Assembly: GCF_947489355.1 (NCBI RefSeq)
Contig: NZ_CANLDD010000010.1
Span: 1 to 64,000 of the forward strand
Length of the DNA stretch: 64,000 nucleotides
Direction: 5' to 3'
DNA from: an uncultured Microbulbifer sp.
GTDB taxonomy: Bacteria > Pseudomonadota > Gammaproteobacteria > Pseudomonadales > Cellvibrionaceae
Shown here in pieces: positions 45,818-55,086 of this stretch. The notes under the pieces were generated by a model. That model ran no database searches, was not told the DNA's origin, and saw only the letters and a program-made list of their open reading frames with translations. Each line of letters begins with the position of its first letter. Positions within the stretch are counted from its first letter, which is position 1. Made by a program: the position numbers and the translations under genes.

Positions 45818-46818
45818 AGTCGCGGCGCCTCGACACCGTCGAGAATCTGTGCCAGGGCGCTGTCTGCGGTTTCACCGTCGATCTCCATATCCGGGGACAG
45901 GCTCACGCGGTGGCGCATTACCGGAATGGCCATGGCCTTGATATCGTCGGGCAGAACGAACTCGCGGCCCTGTAACAGGGCGCTGGCACGGGCCGCCTGC
46001 AGTAGGCCGATACTGGCGCGCGGGCCCGCAGGACTGCGCAGCTGGGTGGCTTCACGGGTGGCACGCACCAGCCGCACGGCGTAGTCCAACACCTGCTGGT
46101 CCAGGGCTACCCGGGGTACCAGGTCCTGCAACTGTTGCAGTTGCTCGATGCTTATTTCACCGGCTGATTTTTCCTGCAGATGCTGTTCGATGCGACCGCT
46201 GCTGGCGGCGGCAGCCAGTTGCAGCTCCGCCTCCAGGCTGGGGTAGTCGATCAGGACCTTGAGCAGGAAGCGGTCGAGTTCTGCCTCTGGTAGCGGGTAG
46301 GTGCCCTCCTGCTCGATGGGGTTCTGGGTGGCAAGTACCATGAAGGGACTGGGGACCGAGAGTGGATTGCCGTCGATAGTGACCTGCTTTTCCTGCATCA
46401 CTTCCAGCAGGGCCGCCTGGGTTTTGGCCGGGGCACGGTTGATCTCGTCCGCCAGCAGCAGGTTGGTGAAGACCGGGCCGCGGCGTACCTCGAAACGGCT
46501 CTCGCCCATGTTGTACATGGCGTGACCGGTAACGTCCGCCGGCATCAGGTCCGGGGTAAACTGGATGCGGCGGAAGCTGCCGCCGAAACAATTGGCCAGG
46601 GTGCGCACCAACAGGGTTTTGCCGAGACCGGGCACACCCTCTAACAGTACATGGCCCGAGGCCAGCAGGGCCACCAGAACCTGGTCAACGACTGGCTCCT
46701 GGCCAATCAGCAGGCGGTTGATATTGTTGCGCAACAACTGCAATTGGGCGGAGGCGGCCTGCCAGTCCGGCGTGTCGCGGTGGGTTTGCTGTTCTGGTTG
46801 AAGGATGGTATCGCTCAT
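45814..46818 (-). CDS. MoxR family AAA+ ATPase
   Basis: A 334-residue AAA+ ATPase. Walker A is LLEGVPGLGKTLLVRTLA, then FRRIQFTPDLMPADVTG, Walker B LLADEINRAPAKTQAALLEVMQE, sensor 1 MVLATQNPIEQEGTYPLPEAELDRF and sensor 2 GPRASIGLLQAARA. MoxR proteins act as chaperone-like ATPases that mature or remodel VWA-domain partners, here presumably the overlapping DUF58 product. ATGA overlaps join it to both neighbours. Confidence 0.96.
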   Translation of the reverse strand: MSDTILQPEQQTHRDTPDWQAASAQLQLLRNNINRLLIGQEPVVDQVLVALLASGHVLLEGVPGLGKTLLVRTLANCFGGSFRRIQFTPDLMPADVTGHAMYNMGESRFEVRRGPVFTNLLLADEINRAPAKTQAALLEVMQEKQVTIDGNPLSVPSPFMVLATQNPIEQEGTYPLPEAELDRFLLKVLIDYPSLEAELQLAAAASSGRIEQHLQEKSAGEISIEQLQQLQDLVPRVALDQQVLDYAVRLVRATREATQLRSPAGPRASIGLLQAARASALLQGREFVLPDDIKAMAIPVMRHRVSLSPDMEIDGETADSALAQILDGVEAPRL

Positions 46819-48131
46819 AAGACTGCCTCGATTCGCTGCAGATTGCGCATGTGTTCAGTAAAGGTTTCTTCGCTGGCCGCCGGTGTTCCCCACAGGCTGG
46901 CGATGATGTCGTGTTCTCTGAGATCCGTTGCGGCACTGAGTCTCTCTGCCAGCTTTTGCCGGGCTGTGGCGTCGGCGTCAGTGGCGCGCAGGCGACGCAA
47001 CAGCTCAGTGCGGTGACCGCGCAATAGCTGCTCGCACTGGTCATCGCGCCAGTAGTAGTGACCACAGGCGGAGATATGTTCCAGCAGGGATCGGCGCGCG
47101 GCTTCCGGTGCCGGTTGCAGCGGTCCGAATCGACGTGCGCGCAACAACAACCAGCCGAGCAAAGCCAGGGCGCCGGCGAGCAAGCACTCCGCGGCATATT
47201 TGCGCACCAGATAACTGAGCGACTCGAAACGCGGGCGGGTCAGGAAAACAAAGCCGCCGCTACCGGCCAGCAGTTGCAGGAAGTAGGCGTGATCGAAGTG
47301 GCCGATGCGATGTGATTGCCAGATCTCGCTATCGGTCAGCAGGGTAATGACGCCACTGCCACGTTCAAACTGCATAAAGGGCACGGCTTCGTCGTCGCGC
47401 CATACCCTGGCCCAGAATACCGGTGCATCGTCGACAGTATCGTCGTCGAGTCCAGGGTGGTAGAGCAGGTGGCTGGCATCGAAATGCAACTGGACCTCCA
47501 CACCACTGTCCGTGGGTAGGTCGACCAGATCCTCCGGATCTACATCCGGGTTGCGGGGTTTCTCGTGAGCAGTTTCCCCTTCCTCTTCTGTGGAGGTGCC
47601 TTTATCTATTCTGCGGTTGTACTCGCGCAAAGCTTCACCGGGGCTCTGTTGCGGGGTCAGCTCGGCATCTTCACCGAGCAGTTGCTGCAAAGGGTGCTCG
47701 AAGAGGTACTCCCCGTGCCCTTCCATAATGGAGACATCCAGTGTTTCCAGCAGCCAGTCGCGCGCCTCGCTGCGCTGCTCCTCAACATCAAAGCGCTCAG
47801 TGTGTGCCACCACAATGGCATGGCCGCCACCCTGCACCCAGTCCAGCAGTTCCTCCACCCGCTGTGGGTTGTAGACCAGGGAAGAACTGGCGATATACAG
47901 GGTGGCGTCCGGGGAGAGCCCGTTTAATACGGAAATATTTTCTGCCTGGCGAGGTTCCAGCCCCACAGCAGCCAGGTATTGTTCCGCCGCCAGGAACAGA
48001 TTGCGTCGCGCCTCCGGGCCCCAGCCGTGATCCCGCTCTTCGGTGTAGCGCTCGAAAAAGGTAAGAAAACCCCACACCATCAGTGCACAGAACAGCAGTG
48101 AGACGCCAATTAGCAGGCGTTTAACAGTCAT
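46815..48131 (-). CDS. DUF4350 domain-containing membrane protein
   Basis: A 438-residue protein with an N-terminal TM (RLLIGVSLLFCALMVWGFLTF). A periplasmic DUF4350/GATase-like domain follows, with RRNLFLAAEQYLAAVGLEP, DATLYIASSSLVYNPQRVEELLDWVQGGGHAIVVA and GVITLLTDSEIW. A second TM (ECLLAGALALLGWLLLRARRFGP) precedes a cytoplasmic tail containing HYYWRDDQCEQLLRGHR. The ATG at 48131 overlaps the upstream gene by 11 bases; the longer frame is antisense-like. It is a constant member of MoxR-DUF58-SpoIIM operons, with no known activity. Confidence 0.9.
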   Translation of the reverse strand: MTVKRLLIGVSLLFCALMVWGFLTFFERYTEERDHGWGPEARRNLFLAAEQYLAAVGLEPRQAENISVLNGLSPDATLYIASSSLVYNPQRVEELLDWVQGGGHAIVVAHTERFDVEEQRSEARDWLLETLDVSIMEGHGEYLFEHPLQQLLGEDAELTPQQSPGEALREYNRRIDKGTSTEEEGETAHEKPRNPDVDPEDLVDLPTDSGVEVQLHFDASHLLYHPGLDDDTVDDAPVFWARVWRDDEAVPFMQFERGSGVITLLTDSEIWQSHRIGHFDHAYFLQLLAGSGGFVFLTRPRFESLSYLVRKYAAECLLAGALALLGWLLLRARRFGPLQPAPEAARRSLLEHISACGHYYWRDDQCEQLLRGHRTELLRRLRATDADATARQKLAERLSAATDLREHDIIASLWGTPAASEETFTEHMRNLQRIEAVL

Positions 48132-49704
48132 TGCGGAATACCTCCTGCCACTCCTGGCACAGTGCGTTAATCCGCGCGTCGACCGGATTGCGATGGGCGT
48201 AGGCCAGTTGCTGCCAATCGGCGGTGAGCTGCTGCACAAACCGGCTTAACGGGGCCGTGACCGGGGGCAAACCCTCCCTGGGTTCCCGCTGGCGCCTGTG
48301 CACCAACCGGGCACACTCACTTTCGGTCAGGTGATCGCCGAAGTGAAACTGGAAGTCCTCAATCAAATGGGACAGGGTGGCGCGGTACAGCAGGCCGAGG
48401 CTGGCGCGCTTTTCGCCGGCCTGCCACAGGCGCTGTACTTCTGCGCACACATCGTCGGGCAGGCTCGACTGGCGGATATCGAGTCCAAACAGGGTTTCCG
48501 GGGCGGCAATTTTCGGCTTGGGTTTATACCGCCAGCGCAGACGTTCGAGGATTTTGTCGTGGTGACGCCAGCCCAAGTAGATCAGCCCTGCGATAACCCC
48601 AACCCATAACAGGATCTCGATTAACCGGGCAATGGCGGCTCCCCAGTTGGAATCGGAAGCATCATCGGTGTCCAAGGAGCGGTTAAACAGCCACTCGATA
48701 AATTTGATCAGCCATTCGGGAATTTTCTGTTCTTTGCTTTCCCACTCCTTCAGGCGCCAGCCGTTGATCTGCTCCATCCGGTGAAAGTCCTCGGCTGCGA
48801 GAATTTCATCGATGTGCTGCTGTGCCTGTTGTGGTGTTTCCAGCGAATCCGCCTTGACTTCCGGTGCCGGGGTGAGGGAGCCGAAGGCGAGGGCAAAAAA
48901 CAGGAGTATTGAAACTGTGCCCGAGCCACCGGCGATGCCGTGCTGGCGCGGTTGCTGCTTGCGCTGGTGGCGTTCAGCCAGGTCGCGGAACTGGATTTCA
49001 ATATCCCAGCCCTCCAACTCGATGCGCCGGCCGATATACAAACAGAAACCGCAGACGATATAAAACGGGGCCACTGCTGCCATGATAAACAGGTAGAGCA
49101 CGTTGGAGGCCCACTCCAGCGCCAGGGTATCGCCCCTGAGGGTCGGCAGCCAATCGATATTGGCGGCCACCTGCTCGGGAATAAACAGGTAGATCAGGAT
49201 AAATGCAGCGATCAGGAAGAATCCCTCCAGGTGAATCCCGGTCAGGGTCAGCCAGGTGGCGGCGCTGGCATGCTTGCGGTGCAGTAGGCCAATACGGGCG
49301 CTGCGCGCGGCGCCACTGGATTGCTCCAGCACGGTGACCGGCATATCAAAAGAACGGGTGGGGTTCAGGCGGCGCAGGGTAATCCAGGCCAGCCAGTCGC
49401 GGCGGTTTTGTTTGAAAAACTGCTTGAGCGCCGTGGGGGCGGATACTGGCATCCCGAACAGGACGCGGCTGATCATAAACAGTGGCAGTCGGTCAAACAC
49501 CGGTTTGAACCACCAGACGGCAAACAGTGACCAACCGGGATGTTCGGGCAGCAGCCAGGCGAGGGGGGCCAGCACCAGGGCAGCCGGCAGCAGCCACACC
49601 AAAAACAGTGGCAGCCAGTATTGTCGTGCCAGGGCCGTGCCAAGGTCGATGGATTCCCAGGGCGAGCGCAGACGCGCACGCACGGTCAGGTTTTCAATTT
49701 TCAC
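48121..49704 (-). CDS. DUF4129 domain-containing membrane protein
   Basis: A 527-residue membrane protein. The N-terminal half has several hydrophobic helices (YWLPLFLVWLLPAALVLAPLAWLL and others). A periplasmic segment follows (EEILAAEDFHRMEQINGWRLKE with Ile in place of the first Glu), then a TM (IARLIEILLWVGVIAGLIYLG). The C-terminal DUF4129 region has LLYRATLSHLIEDFQFHFGDHLTESECARLV. It overlaps SpoIIM by 11 bases upstream and DUF4350 by 11 downstream. Function unknown; DUF4129 is linked to transglutaminase- and MoxR-type operons. Confidence 0.9.
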   Translation of the reverse strand: MKIENLTVRARLRSPWESIDLGTALARQYWLPLFLVWLLPAALVLAPLAWLLPEHPGWSLFAVWWFKPVFDRLPLFMISRVLFGMPVSAPTALKQFFKQNRRDWLAWITLRRLNPTRSFDMPVTVLEQSSGAARSARIGLLHRKHASAATWLTLTGIHLEGFFLIAAFILIYLFIPEQVAANIDWLPTLRGDTLALEWASNVLYLFIMAAVAPFYIVCGFCLYIGRRIELEGWDIEIQFRDLAERHQRKQQPRQHGIAGGSGTVSILLFFALAFGSLTPAPEVKADSLETPQQAQQHIDEILAAEDFHRMEQINGWRLKEWESKEQKIPEWLIKFIEWLFNRSLDTDDASDSNWGAAIARLIEILLWVGVIAGLIYLGWRHHDKILERLRWRYKPKPKIAAPETLFGLDIRQSSLPDDVCAEVQRLWQAGEKRASLGLLYRATLSHLIEDFQFHFGDHLTESECARLVHRRQREPREGLPPVTAPLSRFVQQLTADWQQLAYAHRNPVDARINALCQEWQEVFRNDC

Positions 49705-50665
49705 CGGTTACCTCCCCGCGCCCGGCCAGGGAGAAGTAAGCGAAAACCAGTAACCACAGCAGGCCGCCGACACCGAGTTTGATACTGATCGGAGTAGCAG
49801 CGCTGGATGACCAGAAGGCCTCAAGGAAGGCGGCAATCACCAGCATCAGGAAAGTGCCATACAAGATTTTCATCGCCTCGATACTGGCCAGGCGCAGGGC
49901 TACCGAACGGCGGTGTTGCCCCGGGTCCACCAGCGAGCGCCCAAGTAACAGGCCGGCAGCACCGGCTAAAACGATGGCGGTTAGCTCAAAGGCGCCGTGG
50001 CCAATCACAAACGGATATAACGTGAAAACAAAACCCACCCGCGTAATATGGCCAAAAACCGCCCCGAGATAGACGCCATTGAAAACCAGGAAAAAAATCG
50101 AGCCAAGGCCAAACAGGATGCCACCGGCAAAAGTGCGGAAAGCGATACCGATATTGTTCTTGATATAGAAGCCAAACATGGCCAGGTCGGTGTCCGAGCC
50201 GCGCTCGCGGCCCAGGACGCGGTTGCCGGGGTCGTACATGGACTCCAGTGAGAGCACGTCCTTCGGCGACATCACAGCATAAACCAGTGCGTCGTTATTG
50301 TAGGTGCCGATCCCCATCACCAGAGCCGGCAGCAGGAACAGGGCGCTGGCCAGTGCCACAGTGCGGCCGTTGGCCCGCACCGCCTGGGGAAAGCCTGCCA
50401 GCAGGTAGTGCAACCAGCCCCTGCGCCGCAGGGTCTGCTGGCGGTAGACCCGGTGGTGGGCCGCCATCACCAGTTGGTTGAGGTGGTCGATCAGGCGGCT
50501 GGTGTATTGCCGCTCCTTGGCCACCGCCAGTTGTTGGCACAGGTTGCGATAGGCTGCGGGCAGGTCCAGTGTGGCCGCGTCCACGTTTTTTCCAGCCCCC
50601 TTTAGCCAGGCATCTAACTGTGCCCAGCTATCGCGGTAGCGGTTTTCGAAATCTCTCTGTCGCAT
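49694..50665 (-). CDS. Stage II sporulation protein M (SpoIIM) family membrane protein
   Basis: A 323-residue membrane protein. After an N-terminal coiled region (YRDSWAQLDAWLKGAGKNVD) come about six TM helices. The SpoIIM pattern is clear: IGTYNNDALVYAVMSPKDVLSLESMYDP, NNIGIAFRTFAGGILFGLGSIFFLVFNGVYLGAVFGH and FVIGHGAFELTAIVLAGAAGLLLG. In spore-formers SpoIIM helps engulfment hydrolases; in this setting it is a standing member of the RDD-MoxR operon, suggesting an envelope-remodelling role. It starts 6 bases after the RDD gene. Confidence 0.93.
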   Translation of the reverse strand: MRQRDFENRYRDSWAQLDAWLKGAGKNVDAATLDLPAAYRNLCQQLAVAKERQYTSRLIDHLNQLVMAAHHRVYRQQTLRRRGWLHYLLAGFPQAVRANGRTVALASALFLLPALVMGIGTYNNDALVYAVMSPKDVLSLESMYDPGNRVLGRERGSDTDLAMFGFYIKNNIGIAFRTFAGGILFGLGSIFFLVFNGVYLGAVFGHITRVGFVFTLYPFVIGHGAFELTAIVLAGAAGLLLGRSLVDPGQHRRSVALRLASIEAMKILYGTFLMLVIAAFLEAFWSSSAATPISIKLGVGGLLWLLVFAYFSLAGRGEVTGEN

Positions 50666-50671
50666 AAATCG

Positions 50672-51355
50672 TTAGTCTCGGCCACCCAATAGCCAACTGG
50701 CCACCGAGCGCAGATAACCCAGCGCGGCGCTGTCTCTCTTTTGGGTAATGGGCTCGAGTAAATTGGCCAGTTCCTGTTGGCGCGCTTCACTGAGGTCGTT
50801 GTGGCGCTCAAACAGGCTGATCAGGGCCTGCTGGTCCTGTTGTTTCAGGTTGCGCGGCGGCGGCAGTGGGGTGCTGTCCGGCAGGGTGACCGGCGCTTTG
50901 TCTGCCTCCCGGTAGACCACCAGGGTGCCTGCGGCCAGGTCGCCGAGGCGCTGGAAGTGCCGCCCGAGGGTCATGGCGATCACGCCGGTGGCATAGGCGA
51001 AGGGCAGGAAGTCGGCAAAGCGCAGTAGGTTGCGCACTAGGGAGGCCCCCCAGGCAATGGGGGTCAGGTTGTCATTCACCACCATCAGGCCGAAGGCTTT
51101 TTTCCCCGGTGTCTGGCCACCGCGCAACACTTCAAAGAACACCGGGTAGAACCACTCCAGCAGGAAGGAGCAGACCAGCCAGATGCCGATGCCGGCGGTA
51201 TCGGCAAAAGCCAGGCCAATGCCGAGCGCTGCGAGTATCAGGGTGCGATACAGCACATCCACCGCGTAGGCGAGGATGCGCGGAACAGGCCCCGCAGCCC
51301 GCGCATGCAGATCGATTCCCTCGGGGGTTTCGACGTTATAGGTGGTATCCAGCAA
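50672..51355 (-). CDS. RDD family membrane protein
   Basis: A 227-residue protein with the RDD domain: the first helix carries the Arg and Asp pattern in AGPVPRILAYAVDVLYRTLIL, followed by GQTPGKKAFGLMVVNDNLTP and RNLLRFADFLPFAYATGVIAM. The C-terminal cytoplasmic tail is charged (ISLFERHNDLSEARQQELANLLEPI). RDD proteins may transport ions or small solutes; no substrate can be inferred. It lies in the operon between a multi-TM protein and SpoIIM. Confidence 0.92.
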   Translation of the reverse strand: MLDTTYNVETPEGIDLHARAAGPVPRILAYAVDVLYRTLILAALGIGLAFADTAGIGIWLVCSFLLEWFYPVFFEVLRGGQTPGKKAFGLMVVNDNLTPIAWGASLVRNLLRFADFLPFAYATGVIAMTLGRHFQRLGDLAAGTLVVYREADKAPVTLPDSTPLPPPRNLKQQDQQALISLFERHNDLSEARQQELANLLEPITQKRDSAALGYLRSVASWLLGGRD

Positions 51356-51382
51356 GCCACCGCTCCTGTCAGGTCGAATGGA

Positions 51383-52117
51383 TTATGCCCCGTGGGGGCC
51401 GCCAAAAACTTTACGGTAGGCGACGCCAATCGCGATAAAGATGAGCGGCAGGGCCCAGATCGTACCTATGAACACTGCTAAGAAGCCGGCGAGTACAATC
51501 AAAAGGGCTAAGATCAAAAAGCCAAGGAAGCTAAACCAGTTCTTTGTAACGGCCTTGCGCGAGGCTTCCAAGGCCTGCCAGGGCCCCAGGTTTTGATCGA
51601 CTACCAGGGGGATGGCAAATATATAGGCAACCATCAGGTAGATCCCTGGGATGACAAGCAGGATAAATCCGATAAGAATAAAGAGGCCCATCAAGAAATT
51701 GACAATAACCAGAGGGATAATCTTGTCGAAATAGGCCAGTACCTCTGTGCCGGAAGTTTCTTCCCCTCGGGCAATCTTTATTCCGATCATCGTCAATCCG
51801 GCGGCGAGGGGAAGCCCTATAATCGTTGTGATAAGGTTGTATATGAGCCCTTGGGTGATAGAGGCATCACCTTCCGCTGTGAAAACCCCAGTGATGAAGC
51901 CTGCAACTGCAGTGATGACAAGGAGTGCAACCATATATAACAGCATGCCCAGCCAGATTGTACGCTTTTTACCCTTTGAAAGACGCCAGCCCTCACTGAT
52001 GGTCTCGCCGATGGAAAATGAATAATCCCCGGCAATCCCCTTTTCAATAGAGCCGAAATCGCCGCGCTCTTCCCCCGTGGTCAGTTCCGCTTGGGGGGCT
52101 TTATACATATCGCTCAT
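51383..52117 (-). CDS. Polytopic membrane protein, first gene of the MoxR operon
   Basis: A 244-residue protein. After a cytoplasmic N terminus (MSDMYKAPQAELTTGEERGD, with the YKAP motif common in this class) come about six TM helices, including IPLVIVNFLMGLFILIGFILLVIPGIYLMVAYIFAIPLVV and a DQNLGPWQALEASRKAV loop that is typical of the BPSS1780/GDPDP-membrane-like families. The role is unknown. It is 27 bases upstream of the RDD gene and likely heads the operon. Confidence 0.8.
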   Translation of the reverse strand: MSDMYKAPQAELTTGEERGDFGSIEKGIAGDYSFSIGETISEGWRLSKGKKRTIWLGMLLYMVALLVITAVAGFITGVFTAEGDASITQGLIYNLITTIIGLPLAAGLTMIGIKIARGEETSGTEVLAYFDKIIPLVIVNFLMGLFILIGFILLVIPGIYLMVAYIFAIPLVVDQNLGPWQALEASRKAVTKNWFSFLGFLILALLIVLAGFLAVFIGTIWALPLIFIAIGVAYRKVFGGPHGA

Positions 52118-52527
52118 GCTGATGAATATCCTCGTTATGTCTTTAATGATGGAGCTTGTAGAGATCCCAGTACGAATATCTCACAGCCGGGAACGTGGAA
52201 CAATGTCGCGCCAGCACATCGGCGGGTTGTAGCAGTTCTCAATCCGTTCATGGGAGTGAACAATCACCAGCATGGGGTCCTTCACTTGGATAGCCCCAAC
52301 AATGACCAAAGGTCATGATGAAGCGCGGTTAAATAATAACCAGTCAGGGCATTTGAAGAGCTTACCCTAAAGAGAAATTCTACGATAAATCAGCGCAGAA
52401 CGCTGTGAAAAGGCTGCTATAAACCGAACAACCCATTGGCCGGCCCGGTGAATAGAGATGGAGGCTTTGGGCGCAGGGGGGGTAGAATGAGCGGCGATAA
52501 CGCTAACGAGAATAAAGGAAAGACGCC
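52118..52527. promoter_or_regulatory. Divergent intergenic region between the MoxR operon and the M20 hydrolase
   Basis: About 410 bases without a gene. A small hairpin, ATGACC-AAA-GGTCAT, lies near 52301-52315. Promoters for both directions must be here but none was recognised with confidence. Confidence 0.35.
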
Positions 52528-53829
52528 GTGAAAAAACTGTTTCTGCCCCTGGCCACGGGCGTTTCGCTGCTGGCCGCCCATTCGGTCGCTTTTGGTAGTG
52601 ATCCCCAACAGCTATTGCGAGCTACCGAGCCCAGGGTGATCGAATGGCGCCGTCACCTGCACCGGAATCCGGAGTTGGGCAACCGCGAGTTTGAAACGGC
52701 AAAATACATCGAAAGGCACCTCCAATCCCTGGGCATGGAAACAGAGAGCGGGGTGGCCCACACCGGTGTTATCGGCCTGTTAAAGGGGGGCAAGCCCGGC
52801 CCTACCGTGGCGCTGCGCGCGGATATGGATGCGCTGCCGGTCACCGAGAGAACGGATGTTCCCTTCGCTTCCAATGCGCGTAGCACCTATCAGGGCAGGG
52901 ACGTGGGCGTGATGCACGCCTGTGGTCACGACACCCATGTGGCGATGCTGATGGGTGCCGCCGAAGTCCTGGCCAATCTTCGCGATCAGCTTGCCGGTAA
53001 TGTATTGTTTATTTTCCAGCCCGCCGAAGAGGGTGCGCCGGATGGCGAGGAAGGCGGGGCCGAGCTGATGTTGAAAGAGGGCCTGTTCAAAAAATACAAA
53101 CCGGATGTGGCTTTCGGCCAGCACGTGACCTCTTCTCTGCCCGCGGGTGTTTTTGGGTACCGCTCGGGCCCGCTAATGGCCGCCGCTGACGAATTCCGCA
53201 TTACCATTACCGGCCGTCAGACCCATGGTTCGCGCCCCTGGGGCGGGGTTGACCCCATTGTTGCCGCCGCGCAGGTGGTGATGGGTACCCAGGCTATTGT
53301 CAGCCGCCAGATCGACATCACCAAGGAACCGGCGGTGATTTCCTACGGCCGGATCGACGGTGGCGTGCGCAACAATATTATTCCCGACAGCGTGTACTTA
53401 AACGGCACCATCCGTAATTTCGACATGGATAGCCGCGCGGAAATTTTCAAGCGCCTGAAAACCACCGCTGAACTGATTGCGGAGAGTTCCGGAGCCGTGG
53501 CCAAAGTGGACATCCTTGAAGGGTATCCGGTGACGATAAACAATGCAGAACTCACGCAAATGGCTCTGCCGGTGCTCAGGTCCGTGGCTGGTGAAAAAAA
53601 GGTGATTGAGGTTCCCAAAATTACCGGTGCGGAAGACTTTTCCTACTTTGCCAATGCAGTGCCCGGCTTTTTCTATTTTCTCGGCATAACCCCGCAAGGT
53701 GAAGACCCGAGCAAGGCCCCCAGCAATCATTCACCCTTGTTTTATGTGGAGGAAAGCGCACTGCGCCAGGGCACTGAAGCGCTGACCCTGCTGACCCTGG
53801 ATTATATGGCGAACTATCGCAAGCAGTAA
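52528..53829 (+). CDS. Secreted M20-family amidohydrolase
   Basis: A 433-residue M20D-type hydrolase with a signal peptide (LFLPLATGVSLLAAHSVAFG). The metal-binding pattern is complete: RHLHRNPELG, ALRADMDALPV, HACGHDTHVAMLMGAAEVL, FQPAEEGAPDGEEGGAELM and TGAEDFSYFA. The dimerisation insert is VAFGQHVTSSLPAGVFGYRSG. The start is GTG at 52528 with AAAGGAAAG upstream. Family members hydrolyse N-acyl amino acids (hippurate, indoleacetyl amino acids); a periplasmic location suggests scavenging of N-acyl amino acids. Confidence 0.94.
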   Translation: MKKLFLPLATGVSLLAAHSVAFGSDPQQLLRATEPRVIEWRRHLHRNPELGNREFETAKYIERHLQSLGMETESGVAHTGVIGLLKGGKPGPTVALRADMDALPVTERTDVPFASNARSTYQGRDVGVMHACGHDTHVAMLMGAAEVLANLRDQLAGNVLFIFQPAEEGAPDGEEGGAELMLKEGLFKKYKPDVAFGQHVTSSLPAGVFGYRSGPLMAAADEFRITITGRQTHGSRPWGGVDPIVAAAQVVMGTQAIVSRQIDITKEPAVISYGRIDGGVRNNIIPDSVYLNGTIRNFDMDSRAEIFKRLKTTAELIAESSGAVAKVDILEGYPVTINNAELTQMALPVLRSVAGEKKVIEVPKITGAEDFSYFANAVPGFFYFLGITPQGEDPSKAPSNHSPLFYVEESALRQGTEALTLLTLDYMANYRKQ

Positions 53830-54192
53830 TAAAAGGGTCTTTTGAATGGTAGGTTGGAAAAACAGGTTAAACCCCCTAGACCACTACGGAGAGGTCGATT
53901 CCAACTTGCCGAGCTGCTGGATCACTGCCTCCCTGATGGGGCCTCTTGCGCTCATGACTCTCGCATCGTAATTAATGGGATAGGGTTTGAAGCCGTAATT
54001 TTTGTCCTGGCAGTGTTTATCAAAAAAGTGCGAAGCCTAGGGGCAGCTGACCACTTTTTTAGCCCTATTCAGAAATGTAATGACAAGTAATTCTGGCGGT
54101 TTATTTAAGCGGGTCGATGGGGATTTGGCTCGCGGTTTCAGGGACACAAACTCCTAATAAGTGTTAGAGCATCACATCATGGAGACAACAAT
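53830..54192. other. Left boundary of the cassette-like region
   Basis: About 360 bases. An 82-codon open frame (53842-54090) has no family likeness and biased composition, so it is not called. GTTAGAG at 54163-54169 resembles an attC right core site, with TGACAAG near 54081 as a poor left core; this could be a worn attC ahead of the GFA gene. Confidence 0.3.
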
Positions 54193-54600
54193 ATGGTACA
54201 AGGTGAATGCAACTGCGGAGCGGTAAGCTTTACAGTTGATGCCGGGATCTCTGACGTTTTTGTCTGCCACTGTTCTATTTGCAGACGCTCTACAGGTAGC
54301 GGTGGTATAGCGGTGGCAGTGGTAGCGAATAAAACCTTCGCCTGGATCAAAGGACAAGACCAAATAAGCTACTGGTCAAAGCCGGGGCACGAATGGCACA
54401 CGTATTTTTGTCAAGTTTGTGGCACTGCTGTTCCAGGAGAAAACGATACAGAAAGTATGTATTTACCCGTTGGAACATTGACTTCGGGTTGTGAGAATCT
54501 GCGGGTTGCCCATCACTTGTATGTGCATTCAAAAGCTTCGTGGGAGGAAATTGGTGACTCAGGAAAGCAACATATCGAGAATTATGAGGCCGAAGTGTAG
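54193..54600 (+). CDS. GFA (glutathione-dependent formaldehyde-activating) family protein
   Basis: A 135-residue Mss4-like zinc protein. The zinc ligands follow the GFA order: ECNCGAV, then VCHCSICRRSTG, then YFCQVCGTAVPGEN. The name comes from Gfa enzymes that promote S-hydroxymethylglutathione formation, but most members of this broad family have unknown substrates. It is AT-richer than the core genes and is immediately followed by an attC-like site, so it is probably a gene cassette. GGAG lies about eight bases before the ATG. Confidence 0.9.
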   Translation: MVQGECNCGAVSFTVDAGISDVFVCHCSICRRSTGSGGIAVAVVANKTFAWIKGQDQISYWSKPGHEWHTYFCQVCGTAVPGENDTESMYLPVGTLTSGCENLRVAHHLYVHSKASWEEIGDSGKQHIENYEAEV

Positions 54601-54628
54601 AAGAAATAATGAATGCGTATGGGTAGGC

Positions 54629-54718
54629 ATATAACAGTGGATGGCGCAATCACAGCCATTGGCTGGGCTGGATGCCCGACGCTGCGTTTCCAGCCAGTTG
54701 TCAATACAGGCGTTATAA
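54629..54718 (+). repeat. attC-like site after the GFA cassette
   Basis: Left core ATATAAC (54629-54635) and right core GTTATAA (54712-54718) are inverted repeats, as in attC sites. A central stem, GGCTGGA with TCCAGCC, forms the variable terminal structure. Total length about 90 bases, in the range of chromosomal-integron attC sites. Confidence 0.5.
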
Positions 54719-54726
54719 TTTGTGGG

Positions 54727-55086
54727 GTGATTTTGAACAGCAAGTTTAATAAGAGAGCTTTTATCAGATGGAAGGTCTATATTGACCGCTCTAAGATGTA
54801 CATTGGATATGTGCAATTCTTAATGATTATATTTGTGTTTATCAAATCATTGGGTGACAACCCGTTGAGTCATTTTGTTTTTAAAAATCCTATCTTATCA
54901 GTGCCAATAATACTGATTGTTTTTGTGTGTTTTTCACTGGTGCTGGGATATTTGGATTCAAAATTTGGGTTTAGGGAAGAAGAGATTAGAAACCATTCTA
55001 AATCCAACCCGGTATTGATGGATATTCAAAAGTCTATTGATGAGCTAAGTGCAAAAGTTGGTGATGGATACACCAGCAACAAGTGA
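54727..55086 (+). CDS. Small two-helix membrane protein, cassette gene
   Basis: About 119 residues from a GTG at 54727, with a TTG at 54733 after GGGGTG as an alternative. Two membrane helices are visible (YVQFLMIIFVFIKSLG and SVPIILIVFVCFSLVLGYL), then a charged cytoplasmic tail (FREEEIRNHSKSNPVLMDIQ, SIDELSAKVGDG). The frame is open further left, but that part lies inside the attC-like site, so the later start is chosen. No family recognised. AT-rich, unlike the chromosome core. Confidence 0.55.
   Translation: MILNSKFNKRAFIRWKVYIDRSKMYIGYVQFLMIIFVFIKSLGDNPLSHFVFKNPILSVPIILIVFVCFSLVLGYLDSKFGFREEEIRNHSKSNPVLMDIQKSIDELSAKVGDGYTSNK

Noticed and set aside
53842-54090. 82-codon plus-strand frame after the M20 hydrolase
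   Set aside because: Composition is not protein-like, there is no convincing ribosome site and no recognisable motif; kept only as part of the boundary region.
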